Assembly: GCA_963825425.1 (NCBI GenBank)
Contig: CAWGTF010000010.1
Coordinates: 496,001-560,000, forward strand
From: PALSA-607 sp963825425
Lineage (GTDB): Bacteria > Actinomycetota > Actinomycetes > Acidothermales > Acidothermaceae
Length of the DNA: 64,000 nucleotides
Reading direction: 5' to 3'
The notes beneath the pieces are model-generated. The model was not told the origin of the DNA, did not search any database, and saw only the letters and a list, made by a program, of their open reading frames with translations. This document shows positions 39,459-48,469 of this stretch, piece by piece (positions within the stretch are counted from its first letter, which is position 1; each line of letters starts with the position of its first letter). The translations under genes were made by a program, and so were the position numbers.

Positions 39459-41124
39459 TTACACGACGACGCGGAAGATCTCCTCGAGCGACGTGACGCC
39501 GAGGGCCACCTTCGCCAGCCCGTCGTGGCGAAGGGTGACCATCCCTTCTTCCCGCGCAACATGGGCGATGGTCTCCGCCGACGCGTGCTCGACGGCAAGG
39601 CGTTCGACCGCCTCGCTGACGACCATGACTTCGTGCAGGGCCAGGCGGCCCTTGTAGCCGGTCTTGGAGCATGCGGAGCAACCGATCGGGCGGTACAGAG
39701 TCGGCAACGGCTCGTCGGGTGACATGCGGATACCGGGCCAGCGCCAAGGCCTCCGCCGTCGGCGTGTACGCCTCCTTGCACTTCGGACAAAGGCGGCGCG
39801 CAAGCCGCTGCGCCAGGACGCAGTCGACGGCGGTACCGACCAGGAACGGCTCGATCCCCATTTCGATCAGCCGGGTGATGGCACTCGGGGCGTTGTTGGT
39901 GTGCAGCGTCGTCAGAACGAGGTGACCGGTCAGCGCCGCTTCGATGGCGATCTGTGCAGTCTCGTGGTCGCGCACCTCACCGATCAGCACGACGTCGGGG
40001 TCGGATCGCAGGATCGAGCGCAGCGCCGACGCGAACGTCAGGCCGGCCTTCGTGTTCGTCTGAACCTGGTTGATGCCAGGAATCCGGTACTCGACCGGGT
40101 CTTCGACGGTGATGACGTTCTTGTCCGGCGTCGAGACGATGTTGAGCGTCGCGTAGAGCGTCGTCGACTTCCCAGAACCGGTCGGTCCGGTGACCAGCAT
40201 CATCCCGTACGGCTTGGTGAAGCTCTGTGACCACCGCTCATAGTTGCCGTCTGCGAATCCGAGGTCGGTCAGCTTCAGCAGAGCCGTCGAGTTGTCCAGG
40301 ATTCGCATGACGATCTTCTCGCCCCACACGGTCGGCAGCGACGCCACCCGAAGGTCGATCTTCTTCCCCGTGACGGTGACTGACAGCCGACCGTCCTGCG
40401 GGATGCGGCGCTCGGCGATGTTCATCTCCGCCATGATCTTCAGCCGGCTGATCACGCCGGCCTGGATGCTCTTCGGCGACTTCATCACCTCGTGCAGCAC
40501 GCCGTCGATGCGGTAGCGCACGCGCAGGTCACGCTCGGTCGGCTCGATGTGAATGTCGGACGCGCGGTCCTGGACCGCCTGCGAGATCAGGAGATTGACG
40601 AACTTGACGATCGGCGCGTCCTCGACGAGGTCCTTGACGTTGCTGAGCTCGTCGACCTCGTCGTCGACCGCCAACGACATCGTCAGGTCGTCGAGCTCGC
40701 CGTCGGCCCGGTGGAAGCGGTTGATGGCGCTGAGGACATCAGCCCGCGTGGCAACCGCCGGCTTGACGTCGAGGCCGGTGATCGAACGGATGTCATCGAT
40801 GGCGAAGACGTTGGCCGGGTCGGCCATCGCGACAAGAAGTTTCCCGTCGTCGTAGCCGATCGGCAGCGCCGTGTAACGCCGGCACACGGGCTCTGGCACC
40901 CGCGAGACGGCCGAGCCGTCGACCGCGAACTCGGTGAGGTCGACGAATCGAAGGCCGATCTGAGTCGCAAGGGCCGCGACGAGCTGGCCCTCGGACAGCA
41001 CACCTTGTTCGACCAGCACGCGACCGAGGCTGCGGCCGCTTCGCTGATGCTCCTCAAACGCGGTCGCCAACTGTGGTCCGCTGACGAGACCGTTCTCGAG
41101 CAGGATGTCCCCGAGCTGCTTCAT
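39459..41124 (-). CDS. pilB: Pilus extension ATPase PilB (frame broken once)
   Basis: Drives pilus polymerisation. ATG 41124 gives MKQLGDILLENGLVSGPQLA, an MshEN-type N-terminal domain. The ATPase core has SDIHIEPTERDLRVRYRIDG, Walker A GPTGSGKSTTLYATL, Asp box VITVEDPVEYRI, Walker B DVVLIGEVRDHETA and His box LVLTTLHTNNAPSAI. The zinc motif is CPKC, then CSAC after a break at about 39735-39760. It ends LGVTSLEEIFRVVV. About 555 residues. The frame stays open upstream, but that is the neighbouring ligase gene. Confidence 0.94.
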
Positions 41125-41149
41125 CCGATCCCCGCCCCAGGTAGTGATG

Positions 41150-42594
41150 GTCGCAACAGCGGCGTCGTCTTGGTGCCGAAGCCGAGCTGCAAGCCGCCGC
41201 GGTGACCTGCGACGCCACCCGCGGCAATGGCGACCGCGAGAACGCGACGAGCGCCACCCGAATGCGCAGTCGCGTCGATCGATGCTCGGCGTCAGCGCGC
41301 AGCGACTGCACAGCGTTCGGTCGTCCGGACGTCGCAGAGCGGGCGCGATCGCCGCGGCGCTCACGATCGCCGCCAGGGTAAAGAGCGCCGGGTACGTCCA
41401 GTCGAAGTCGATGGCAGCGTGCGCCATGAGCGCACCTGCGCCAACGATCAGACCGGTACGGACGTCGAGCACTCGGCTGCGTGCACGGCTGCGAAGGCTA
41501 CGCAGCAAGCCGACACCGATCGCCCCACAAGCAGCGAGGAACGGCACGCCGAGCAACAAGCCGCCCTCGGCAAGAGCCTGCAGGTAGTCGTTGTGGGCAA
41601 GCGGCGATCGTGGCGAGCTCGCGGGAGTGAGCTTCGCAGCAGCTCGACTCCAATCGCCCCGTATCCGACGCCGGCGACGCGGGTGGTGATCGAAGACGAT
41701 GACAGCCTCGTGCCACATCTGCACGCGGTACGACGCTGCTCGCGTCGGCCGTGCCGCCCGCGCTCGAGCGAGCCTGCGTGCGGCGAATGGTGACGAGCTG
41801 GACGCGAAGAAGGGCGGACCGGAGATCGCCAGCGTGACGCCCGCCGCGAGTACCGACGCCGCTAACCACCTGACGAGCGCGCCCGCGGTTCGGCTTGACC
41901 CGGCAGGCAAGAACCCCGACCAGCAGCCAGCCGACGATCAGGATTCCCAATCCGCCTCTGCTCGACGAGTACACGACGCCGGCGGTGGCGAGCGGTGCCA
42001 CCACCCAGCCGACGAGGCGCCACGGCGCACGATCGCCGACCAGCAGGGCCAAGGCAATGAGAGCAGGCGCAAGGAGGAACGCGGCGAACTGGTTGTGCCA
42101 ATAGAAGGTGCCGACCATGGGAATGCTCTGGTCTCGACCGCCCCACCACGCCACAAACGACCAGCAGAACTGGACCGCGCCGGCGGTCGCCACGATTCCG
42201 CCGATCAGGTACGCACGGCGTACGCTGCGCGCGTACGAGGCGACGGCGACGAAGGCCCCAGCCGCCAACGCCGTATGCACGAGGCCCGCGTGGCGTCGAA
42301 CCAACCAGGCGGTGTCACAAGACAAACAGCGAGTGCGGCGACTGCCACCGCGACGGCAAGCGCGAGTGTGCCGGCGCGCAGGCGCTCCCACGGCTTGGCC
42401 GCGACTATGGCGACGAGAACCACGACGGCGGCCTTTGTCACAGCCCATGGATCGCGACCACCCGTGGCCTGCGCAAACGGCATGGTCAGGTACGCGACGG
42501 CCAACCCGACGATCACCCCAGGCACGAGGCCCTTCGAGACTGCCGCCGGCGCCGTCGCTGGGCTCACCAAAGGGGGCGCAGCGAGGGCGGTCAT
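41150..42594 (-). CDS. O-antigen ligase/Wzy_C-family membrane protein (several frame breaks)
   Basis: Polytopic membrane protein. From ATG 42594 (or 42600) hydrophobic helices appear in succession: VPGVIVGLAVAYLTMPF, AAVVVLVAIVAAKPW, ALAVAVAVAALAVCLV, VHTALAAGAFVAVASYARSV, AYLIGGIVATAGAVQFCW. Then comes the family loop VGTFYWHNQFAAFLLAPALI with YSSSRGGLGILIVGWLLVG, and after further breaks QMWHEAVIVFDHHP and AHNDYLQALAEGGLLLGVPFL, the Wzy_C core. At least three breaks (near 42300, ~41850 and ~41690). The stop position is uncertain. It could ligate surface glycan or, given the setting, act as an O-oligosaccharyltransferase for pilins. Confidence 0.7.
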
Positions 42595-42648
42595 GAGCAT
42601 TCCATCGGCAGTGCCGTGCCCTGCCTTGACGGCGACGCGACGGTCGCC

Positions 42649-43227
42649 TTAGGCCTCCGCGGCCGCGACGTCGAGCGAGTCGACGACGGCGTAGAGCAGC
42701 GCGAGCAGGACGTTCTTCACCGATTGCCGATCGGTCGCATCGCAGGGCACCACGGGCACCGACGGGTGCAGGCCGAGCACGTCGCGAACCCGGTTCTCGG
42801 CGTCCTCGTCGGCACCGTCGGAACGGTTCAGGCCAACGACGAAGGGCACCTTGGCCATCCGCTGGAACGCAGCCAGGATGCCGACCGCCTCCGCCAATGA
42901 CTCCGGTCGATGCGCGTCAACCAGCAACACGTAACCGAGCATGCCCTCGCCGAGGATTTCCCACATGAAGTCGAAGCGATCCTGACCCGGCGTCCCGAAG
43001 AGGTAGAGCACCAGGTCGTGGTCGATCGTGATCCGGCCGAAGTCCATCGCGACGGTGGTCTCCGCCTTTTGCGATCGGGTGTCGTCGGTGATGTCCTTCT
43101 CCGTCGACAGCACGGTGATCTCGCTGATCGTGCGGATGAGCGTCGTCTTTCCGGCCGCGAACGGTCCGGTCACGACGATCTTGACTGCTTGGGCGTTGCC
43201 ACCCCGACGACCGCGTTTGATGGCCAT
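42649..43227 (-). CDS. Small Ras-like GTPase (MglA/CvnD-like)
   Basis: 192-residue cytosolic GTPase. P-loop GPFAAGKTT (21-29); switch I region with ETTVAMDFGRI (~56-66); switch II YLFGTPGQDRF (75-85), where Ras has DTxGQ; base-recognition loop LNRSDG (N134-D137) in place of NKxD. It has no membrane-anchor motif. It belongs to the bacterial ATP/GTP-binding family of Streptomyces conservons (CvnD) and is related to MglA. Start ATG 43227 is one base after the DUF4388 gene's stop. With the Roadblock protein two genes upstream it makes a probable GTPase-regulator pair. Frame intact. Confidence 0.9.
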   Translation of the reverse strand: MAIKRGRRGGNAQAVKIVVTGPFAAGKTTLIRTISEITVLSTEKDITDDTRSQKAETTVAMDFGRITIDHDLVLYLFGTPGQDRFDFMWEILGEGMLGYVLLVDAHRPESLAEAVGILAAFQRMAKVPFVVGLNRSDGADEDAENRVRDVLGLHPSVPVVPCDATDRQSVKNVLLALLYAVVDSLDVAAAEA

Positions 43228-43228
43228 G

Positions 43229-44569
43229 TCACAACCCCCGCACGCCGGCGATAAGACGCAACAACAGACTCTTGTTCACGCTGGGATCGCGCTCGATGTG
43301 GGACTTGTGGTCTGCGGGTTCAGCTACGGCAAGCCCAGCGGCTCCGGCAACCGCCGCCGCGGCACCGCCGCCGCCGATCCTGGTGATGCCAGGCCGTGGG
43401 CTGTCTTCAGGAAACTCTGGGCGCCGCCTTGGCATGAACGGCTCGGGCCGCGTCGGCGTCACCCTGGTGTCGGCGACCAGATGCGCTGCGACGCCGTCGT
43501 CGAGCCGAGCAGCGGGTCGCTGCATCGGCGCCATCTCGACATCGCTCCGCGAGGGAACGGGGGCCGGCGGACGCGTGAAGGGTGACGGCTCACCGGCCGC
43601 CGCAGCGGCGAGCACTGACGCAACCGTCGATGCCGTCGATGCGTGCCCAAAGCTGTCGTCGGCGGCGACAACATCGGCACCGCGTTGATCGTCGCTCGAG
43701 TTGTCTTCGGCAGGAGCCGGTTCGACCGGTGCAGGCGGCAGCGGAGCAAAGATCGTCGCCGGCGGCAGCAAACTCGCCTCCGCTTCGTCGACGGCGGCGG
43801 CGACCCGATCGTTCTCCAGCCGGGCCAAGATGTCTTGGCGGCGGGCAAGCGCGAGGGCTCCCTCGCCGGCGTCCTGGGTCCGCACTTGCAGCAGACCCCG
43901 CTCGATCAGAGCCGCGAGCTGAGAAACCACGGCGTAGTCGCCGCGACCCGCGAGCGCCACGAGTTCGGCCACCGTTCGGCGTCCATCAACCAATGCCAGC
44001 AGCGCCCACTCGCCGCGCGTGACTACCGGATCTTCACGGACTCCGACCGGTAGGGCGAGCACGGTGTCGGGCGACGGGACAACCCGGCAGGCGTGATCCC
44101 AGGATTCGAGACGGCTGCGCGCGTCGTTCACGACCGGCTCGACGCCTAGCGAGAATCCGACGTCGTCGGGGCCAGGTTCGTCGACGGTGAAGGAGAAATC
44201 GCCTTCGCTCCACCGCAGTAGATCGAACACGGCGTCGACGACCTGCTCAGCAACCAGGCTCCGCAAGAAATCCGGATCGACAGCGCCCGCGTCGAGCAGT
44301 GCCCGGCTCACCCCGATACCTTCGTTCGCCGCGCGCTCGACCGCAGCGCTCAGTTCGGCTTCGCCAACGCCCGCAGCGCCGACCAATCGGCGCGCGAGTG
44401 CTTGCCGACCATCATCAGAGGACGCGCCGGTCACCGAACCGTCGCGGAAGTACACCGAGCCACGGGTGGTCGCACGACGAAGATGCAACCCACCCGACTT
44501 CTTCGTAAAGCTCAAGAGCTGGAAGATGTCCGGGAGGCTGAAGGCATCGAGTGAGCCTTCGAGTTTCAC
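43229..44569 (-). CDS. DUF4388 (PATAN-type) protein
   Basis: 446 residues. The N-terminal ~100 residues are a DUF4388 domain: MKLEGSLDAFSLPDIFQLLSF, then KKSGGLHLRRATTRGSVYFRDG. A second part (~100-260) has helical and winged-helix-like segments (LVDGRRTVAELVALAGRGDYAVVSQLAALIERGLLQV). The remaining ~180 residues are low-complexity Ala/Pro/Arg. PATAN/DUF4388 proteins are known in motility and GTPase/two-component control in cyanobacteria and myxobacteria. It lies directly between the Roadblock and GTPase genes. Frame intact. Confidence 0.85.
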   Translation of the reverse strand: MKLEGSLDAFSLPDIFQLLSFTKKSGGLHLRRATTRGSVYFRDGSVTGASSDDGRQALARRLVGAAGVGEAELSAAVERAANEGIGVSRALLDAGAVDPDFLRSLVAEQVVDAVFDLLRWSEGDFSFTVDEPGPDDVGFSLGVEPVVNDARSRLESWDHACRVVPSPDTVLALPVGVREDPVVTRGEWALLALVDGRRTVAELVALAGRGDYAVVSQLAALIERGLLQVRTQDAGEGALALARRQDILARLENDRVAAAVDEAEASLLPPATIFAPLPPAPVEPAPAEDNSSDDQRGADVVAADDSFGHASTASTVASVLAAAAAGEPSPFTRPPAPVPSRSDVEMAPMQRPAARLDDGVAAHLVADTRVTPTRPEPFMPRRRPEFPEDSPRPGITRIGGGGAAAAVAGAAGLAVAEPADHKSHIERDPSVNKSLLLRLIAGVRGL

Positions 44570-44676
44570 GGGTCTGCCTTTCCGGTGAGTTCGGCGTGCA
44601 GTAGTCAGGTCAACAGCTGAAGATTAGGACGGCGGCGCAGCGCTCGCGACGCTCAAGCGGCAACAGCCCAGGGCTG

Positions 44677-45838
44677 CTACGACCAGGCCTGTCCGCCGGG
44701 CAGCACACTGCCGCTCGGCGCGTACGACGACCAGCCAGGTTGTTCCGCCGGTGGCGCTGCTGGCGCAGCGACGGGTTCGGCGTAGTAGGACGGCTCGCCG
44801 TAGTACGACGGCTCGCTGTGCGACGGCGCAACTGTGGCCGTTTCGTGTTGTGCAACCTCGTGCTCGTCGCCGTCGTCGTCGGTGTCGTCGTCGTCGGTCG
44901 GCTCAGCTCGCGTTGGCGTCGTCAGCGATGCTTCGGTGTAGACGATCTCGGTGTAAACGCGGTCGGGATAGACCTCGGCTCGTCGTCATCGTCATCGCTT
45001 GTCTCCGTGTCGGTGGACTTCCGCCTCGGGCCCTGCGACATCGTCGGTTTCGGTTGGTGCATCGGCGGATTCGTCACCGGACAGTGCGGCGTCGACTGGT
45101 GCGGCTATCCGCCGGCTCAGCTGCTTCGACAACCTCGTCGTTAGCGGCGTATTCGTCGTGGGCAGGTTCGGCGTACGACGGCTCGGCGTGCGTGAGTTCG
45201 CTGTAGAGCGGTGAGGAATCCGCGCCGTCGTCATAGGGTGCATCGCCGTACGCAGCGTCGCTGTAGGGGAGGTCGGCGATAGGCGTCGTCTCATAAGACT
45301 GCGCCGAGTATCCGCCGTAGCTGCCGGCAGCGCCGTTCGATCCACTGCCGTTCGATCCGCTGCCGTTCAAGCCACTGTCGTGTGCGTCAAGGTAGCCGCG
45401 CGTGACGTGTGACGGCAGCGGCGCGGGCAGCGGCACGGGACCACGCAACACCTCGCCGACACGACTCGCAGCGAGCTTCACTTCGTAGAGCATCATGCCG
45501 ACTTTGGCGTCCGCCGCAGTGACCGCGATCAGTACCGCTTCATCCTGCGCGGAGACGAGGAACACGGTGCCGTTCTCGCCCTCGATGTAGACCTGCGAGA
45601 GGTCACCACGACCAAGACCTTGCGCGGCCCGCTCAGCCAATGAGAGCAAGGCTGCGCTCATCGCGGCGACGCGATCCTCATCCATCCCGGTGGGCAACGC
45701 CGACGCCATGGGCAGTCCGTCGAACGAGACCACTGCGGCAGCTTCGACACCAGGAGTCTGGTGCAACAACTCGCGCAGGATTCGATCCAGCCGACTAGCC
45801 CGACTCACATACTCGAGCGGCTGCTGCACAGAGGACAT
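44677..45838 (-). CDS. Roadblock/LC7 protein with long acidic Tyr/Pro/Ser tail (frame broken twice or more)
   Basis: ATG 45838 gives MSSVQQPLEYVSRASRLDRILRELLHQTPGVEAAAVVSFDG, a Roadblock/LC7 domain (to ~residue 125: GTVFLVSAQDEAVLIAVTAADAKVGMMLYEV). This family dimerises and acts on small GTPases (MglB, CvnB). A Gly/Ser/Asn linker follows, then a tail of repeats such as SYAEPAHDEYAAND, SEPSYYGEPSYYAEP and a run of Asp/Glu. The tail crosses frames near 45125 and 44985, where each side keeps the same composition, and ends GGQAWS at 44677. About 387 residues in all; typical family members have ~130. Confidence 0.8.
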
Positions 45839-45925
45839 GGAGCACCTTCTCTCAGGACCCGTCTGACCCGGGATTGTACGGGTCTTCCGGTAACCCATCG
45901 GCGCTCCGGGGGGTGGGCTTGAACC

Positions 45926-46793
45926 TCAGGAGCCCACCGACCGCGACGCCATCGCCGCCTCGCCAGCCGCCCGCATCGCCGAGACCGGGGCGGGCCGACC
46001 GGTCCAGAGTTCGACCTGGCGGGCGGCCTGCTGCACCAGGAGCTCAAGGCCGCCGATCACCGCGGCGCCGGCGGCCAGCGAGGCTGCCGCGAACGCGGTC
46101 GGCCACGGCTCGTAGAGGACGTCAAAGAGCAGCTGCCCGGCCCTGCGGGTGACTGCGCCGCAAGCGCATCTGTGGCACCGGCAGGCACCGTCGAGATGAT
46201 CAGGTCGGCCTCACCCAACGCGGCCCGGCCCTGGCCAGTCGACGAGCGTGGGCGCGACTCCGAGGCGGTGCGGCACAGCGTTGGAGCTCCCCCGTCCGCG
46301 CCTGGTCTCGAACGACAACCACGCTCTGGTCGACCCCGAGCTCGCGCAGCGCGGCAAGAGCGGCGGCTGCGGTGCCGCCCGCGCCGAGGACGACGGCCGT
46401 TGCGCAGGCCGTCGGGGCGCCGGGCGGTGATGGCCGCCACCATGCCCGGAACGTCGGTGTTCTCGCCGCGGCGCCGCAGGAAGGGCCCGAACCCGTCGAA
46501 GATCACGGTGTTCGCCGCACCGACGCGCAGCCGCCAGCTCGCTGACGTCGTCGAGCAAGGGCAGGACCGCCCTCTTCAGCGGCATCGTGAGCGACAGCCC
46601 GACGAAACTCTCATCGAGACCCGATGAGGACGCCGGGCAGCTGCGCCTCGTCGCACTCGATCGCGGAGTAGCTCCATCGCAGACCAAGGACCTGGTAGGC
46701 GGCAGCGTGCAGGACTGGCGACAGCGAATGGGCGATTGGCGAGCCGAGCACCGCCGCGCGGCGCGCGGCGGGGACGGCAGTCGGCGGGTTCAA
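45926..46793 (-). CDS. aroE: Shikimate dehydrogenase (frame broken at least five times)
   Basis: NADP-linked fourth step of the shikimate pathway. The TTG at 46793 overlaps mltG's probable TGA and gives NPPTAVPAARRAAVLGSPIAHSLSPVLH. Across different frames follow DESFVGLSLTMPLKRAV (substrate lysine), ANTVIFDGFG and GENTDVPGMVAAI, the nucleotide motif AVVLGAGGTAAAALAALRELG, EADLIISTVPAGATDALA, LLFDVLYEPWPTAFA and IGGLELLVQQAARQVELWTG. The last frame ends SRSVGS at 45926. Order and content match a full-length enzyme of about 285 residues. So many breaks within 0.87 kb point to poor local sequence quality, though true decay cannot be excluded. Confidence 0.8.
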
Positions 46794-47954
46794 GGGGCTA
46801 CGGCGTGGCCGGAGGCCGACGCCGGTGCCGAGCCGGCTGGCGATGGCCGCCGCGTTCTTCTGCGCGAGCACCCGCAGCGCGTTCGCCTCCTGCAACGACG
46901 CGGTGAAAGTGGTGTCGCCGGTAATGGGGTCGGTCGTCACGAAGTAGAGGTAGTTGCCCTGAGCGGGATTCAGCGCAGCGAGCAACGCACCCTCGCCTGG
47001 GGAGTCGATCGGGGTCGGAGGCAGCCCGGTGTGCGCATAGGTGTTGAACGGCGAGGGCGTCTTGAGATCGGTCGGGCTGAGGAACGGCTTGGTGGTACCC
47101 AGCGCGTAGTTCACGGTCGAGTCGAGCTCAAGCGGCATCCCCTTGTGCATCCGGTTGATGATGACCTCGGCGACCTGGGCGAAGTCCTGCGGCCGCTTCA
47201 CCTCCGCCTCGATCAGGCTCGCGATGATCACGACCTGGTAGGGCGTCAGCTTCAGGGCGGCGGCGCCCTGAGCGAGGTTGATCGAGGTGGCGACCTGGTT
47301 GAAGCGTCCCACCATTTGGATGAGCAGATCGGTCGCCGTCGTCGTGTTGTCGACGTTGTAGGTCGCCGGATACAGGAAGCCTTCGGGCTGGCCGTTCGCG
47401 TACGCGGGCAGGCCGAAGTCAGCCGGCCGAGCCAGGGCGGCCTGCATGTCGGCGACCTTGATCGTGGCGTCGCTTTGGGTGACCAGTTGCTCGACGCGGC
47501 TGATGCGCAGGCCTTCAGGAATGGTCACCCGACCGCCGACCAGCGAGTCCGGCGACACCATCAACGCGACGGCACTCGCGGCGGACATCTGCAGGCGCAG
47601 CTGATAGGTGCCGGGCTGGATGGACCGCGCTGCCGCGTTGTCGTTCGCCGCGTCGCTGAACGCGGTCACGCTCTTCACGACGCCGTTCTTGACCAGCGTT
47701 TGGCCGATCGCCGACAGTGCCTGGCCGGGGTGCACCGAGATCTGGACCGAGCCGTAGCCGTCACCGGTGTAGTCGTTGGAGGCCTGCGGGTGGAACACCT
47801 TGCCGGTGACGTTGACGGCACCGACCACGATCGCGACCACGACCAGCCCGGAGGCGATGACTGCGAACGGCACCTGCAGCAATCGGCGATACAGCGCCGG
47901 CTTGGGTTCGCCGTGGCGTAGGCCGAGGTCAAACGGGTCCATCGGCGAAGTCAC
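46790..47954 (-). CDS. mltG: Endolytic murein transglycosylase MltG
   Basis: Membrane-anchored lytic transglycosylase that trims nascent peptidoglycan. GTG 47954 overlaps ruvX's stop (GTGA). A transmembrane helix lies at ~24-50 (VPFAVIASGLVVVAIVVGAV). A LysM-like part follows (VHPGQALSAIGQTLVKNGVV). The catalytic region has IIASLIEAEVKRPQDFAQVAEVIINR, with the conserved glutamate, and FNTYAHTGLPPTPIDSPGEGAL. The frame runs on into aroE; shifting one base near 46815-46830 gives a natural TGA at 46790. About 385 residues. Confidence 0.93.
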
Positions 47955-48469
47955 GGCGCTGTCACCAACTCCCCTGGTGCCCGGCCCGACGATCGCTCGG
48001 CGTCAAGGGCACTCTGCAAAATTATGACAGCTGCCGCCTGGTCGACGACCTGGCGACGCGCTCGCGAAGCGACCCCGACCGCCCCGAGCTGCCCGTGAGC
48101 GGTGACCGTCGACAACCGCTCGTCGACGACCCGGACCGGTACCGGCGCGACCGCGGACGCGATCTCCACCGCGTACGCGAGGGCTGCGTGCGCTGCGGTG
48201 CCGCGGGTGCCGTTCATCGACAGCGGCAGGCCGACCACGACCTCGACCGCCCCACGTTCGGCGACAAGCGCCGCGATCCGGCGGAGGTCGTCGCGAGTCG
48301 CGGCCCGGTCGTCACCGCGCCGCAGGGTCTCGACGGGGACAGCCAGCATCGCGCGGGGATCACTCGCCGCCACTCCGATGCGCACGCTGCCCACATCGAT
48401 GCCCAGCCGAACACCTGGTCGAAACTGCCGAATGTGGACGCCGGTCATGACGGCCGCTGGCCCGCTCAC
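47951..48469 (-). CDS. ruvX: Holliday-junction resolvase-like protein RuvX/YqgF
   Basis: RNase H-fold nuclease implicated in 16S rRNA maturation and possibly DNA junction cleavage. 172 residues. Motifs: LGIDVGSVRIGVAASDP with the first catalytic Asp, VVVGLPLSMNGTRG, VRVVDERLSTVTA, and the late aspartate in VDQAAAVIILQSAL. GTG 48469 overlaps alaS (GTGA). The order alaS-ruvX-mltG-aroE is typical. Frame intact. Confidence 0.95.
   Translation of the reverse strand: MSGPAAVMTGVHIRQFRPGVRLGIDVGSVRIGVAASDPRAMLAVPVETLRRGDDRAATRDDLRRIAALVAERGAVEVVVGLPLSMNGTRGTAAHAALAYAVEIASAVAPVPVRVVDERLSTVTAHGQLGAVGVASRARRQVVDQAAAVIILQSALDAERSSGRAPGELVTAP

Noticed and set aside
30600..42594. Locus read as a type II secretion system
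   Set aside because: pilM/pilN/pilO, PilT with its retraction signature, and no secretin or GspL/GspM-type genes favour a type IV pilus.
42649..45838. A standard Streptomyces conservon (cvnABCD)
   Set aside because: Only Roadblock- and GTPase-type genes are found; no histidine-kinase-like CvnA and no DUF742 CvnC lie here, and a DUF4388 gene takes the middle position.
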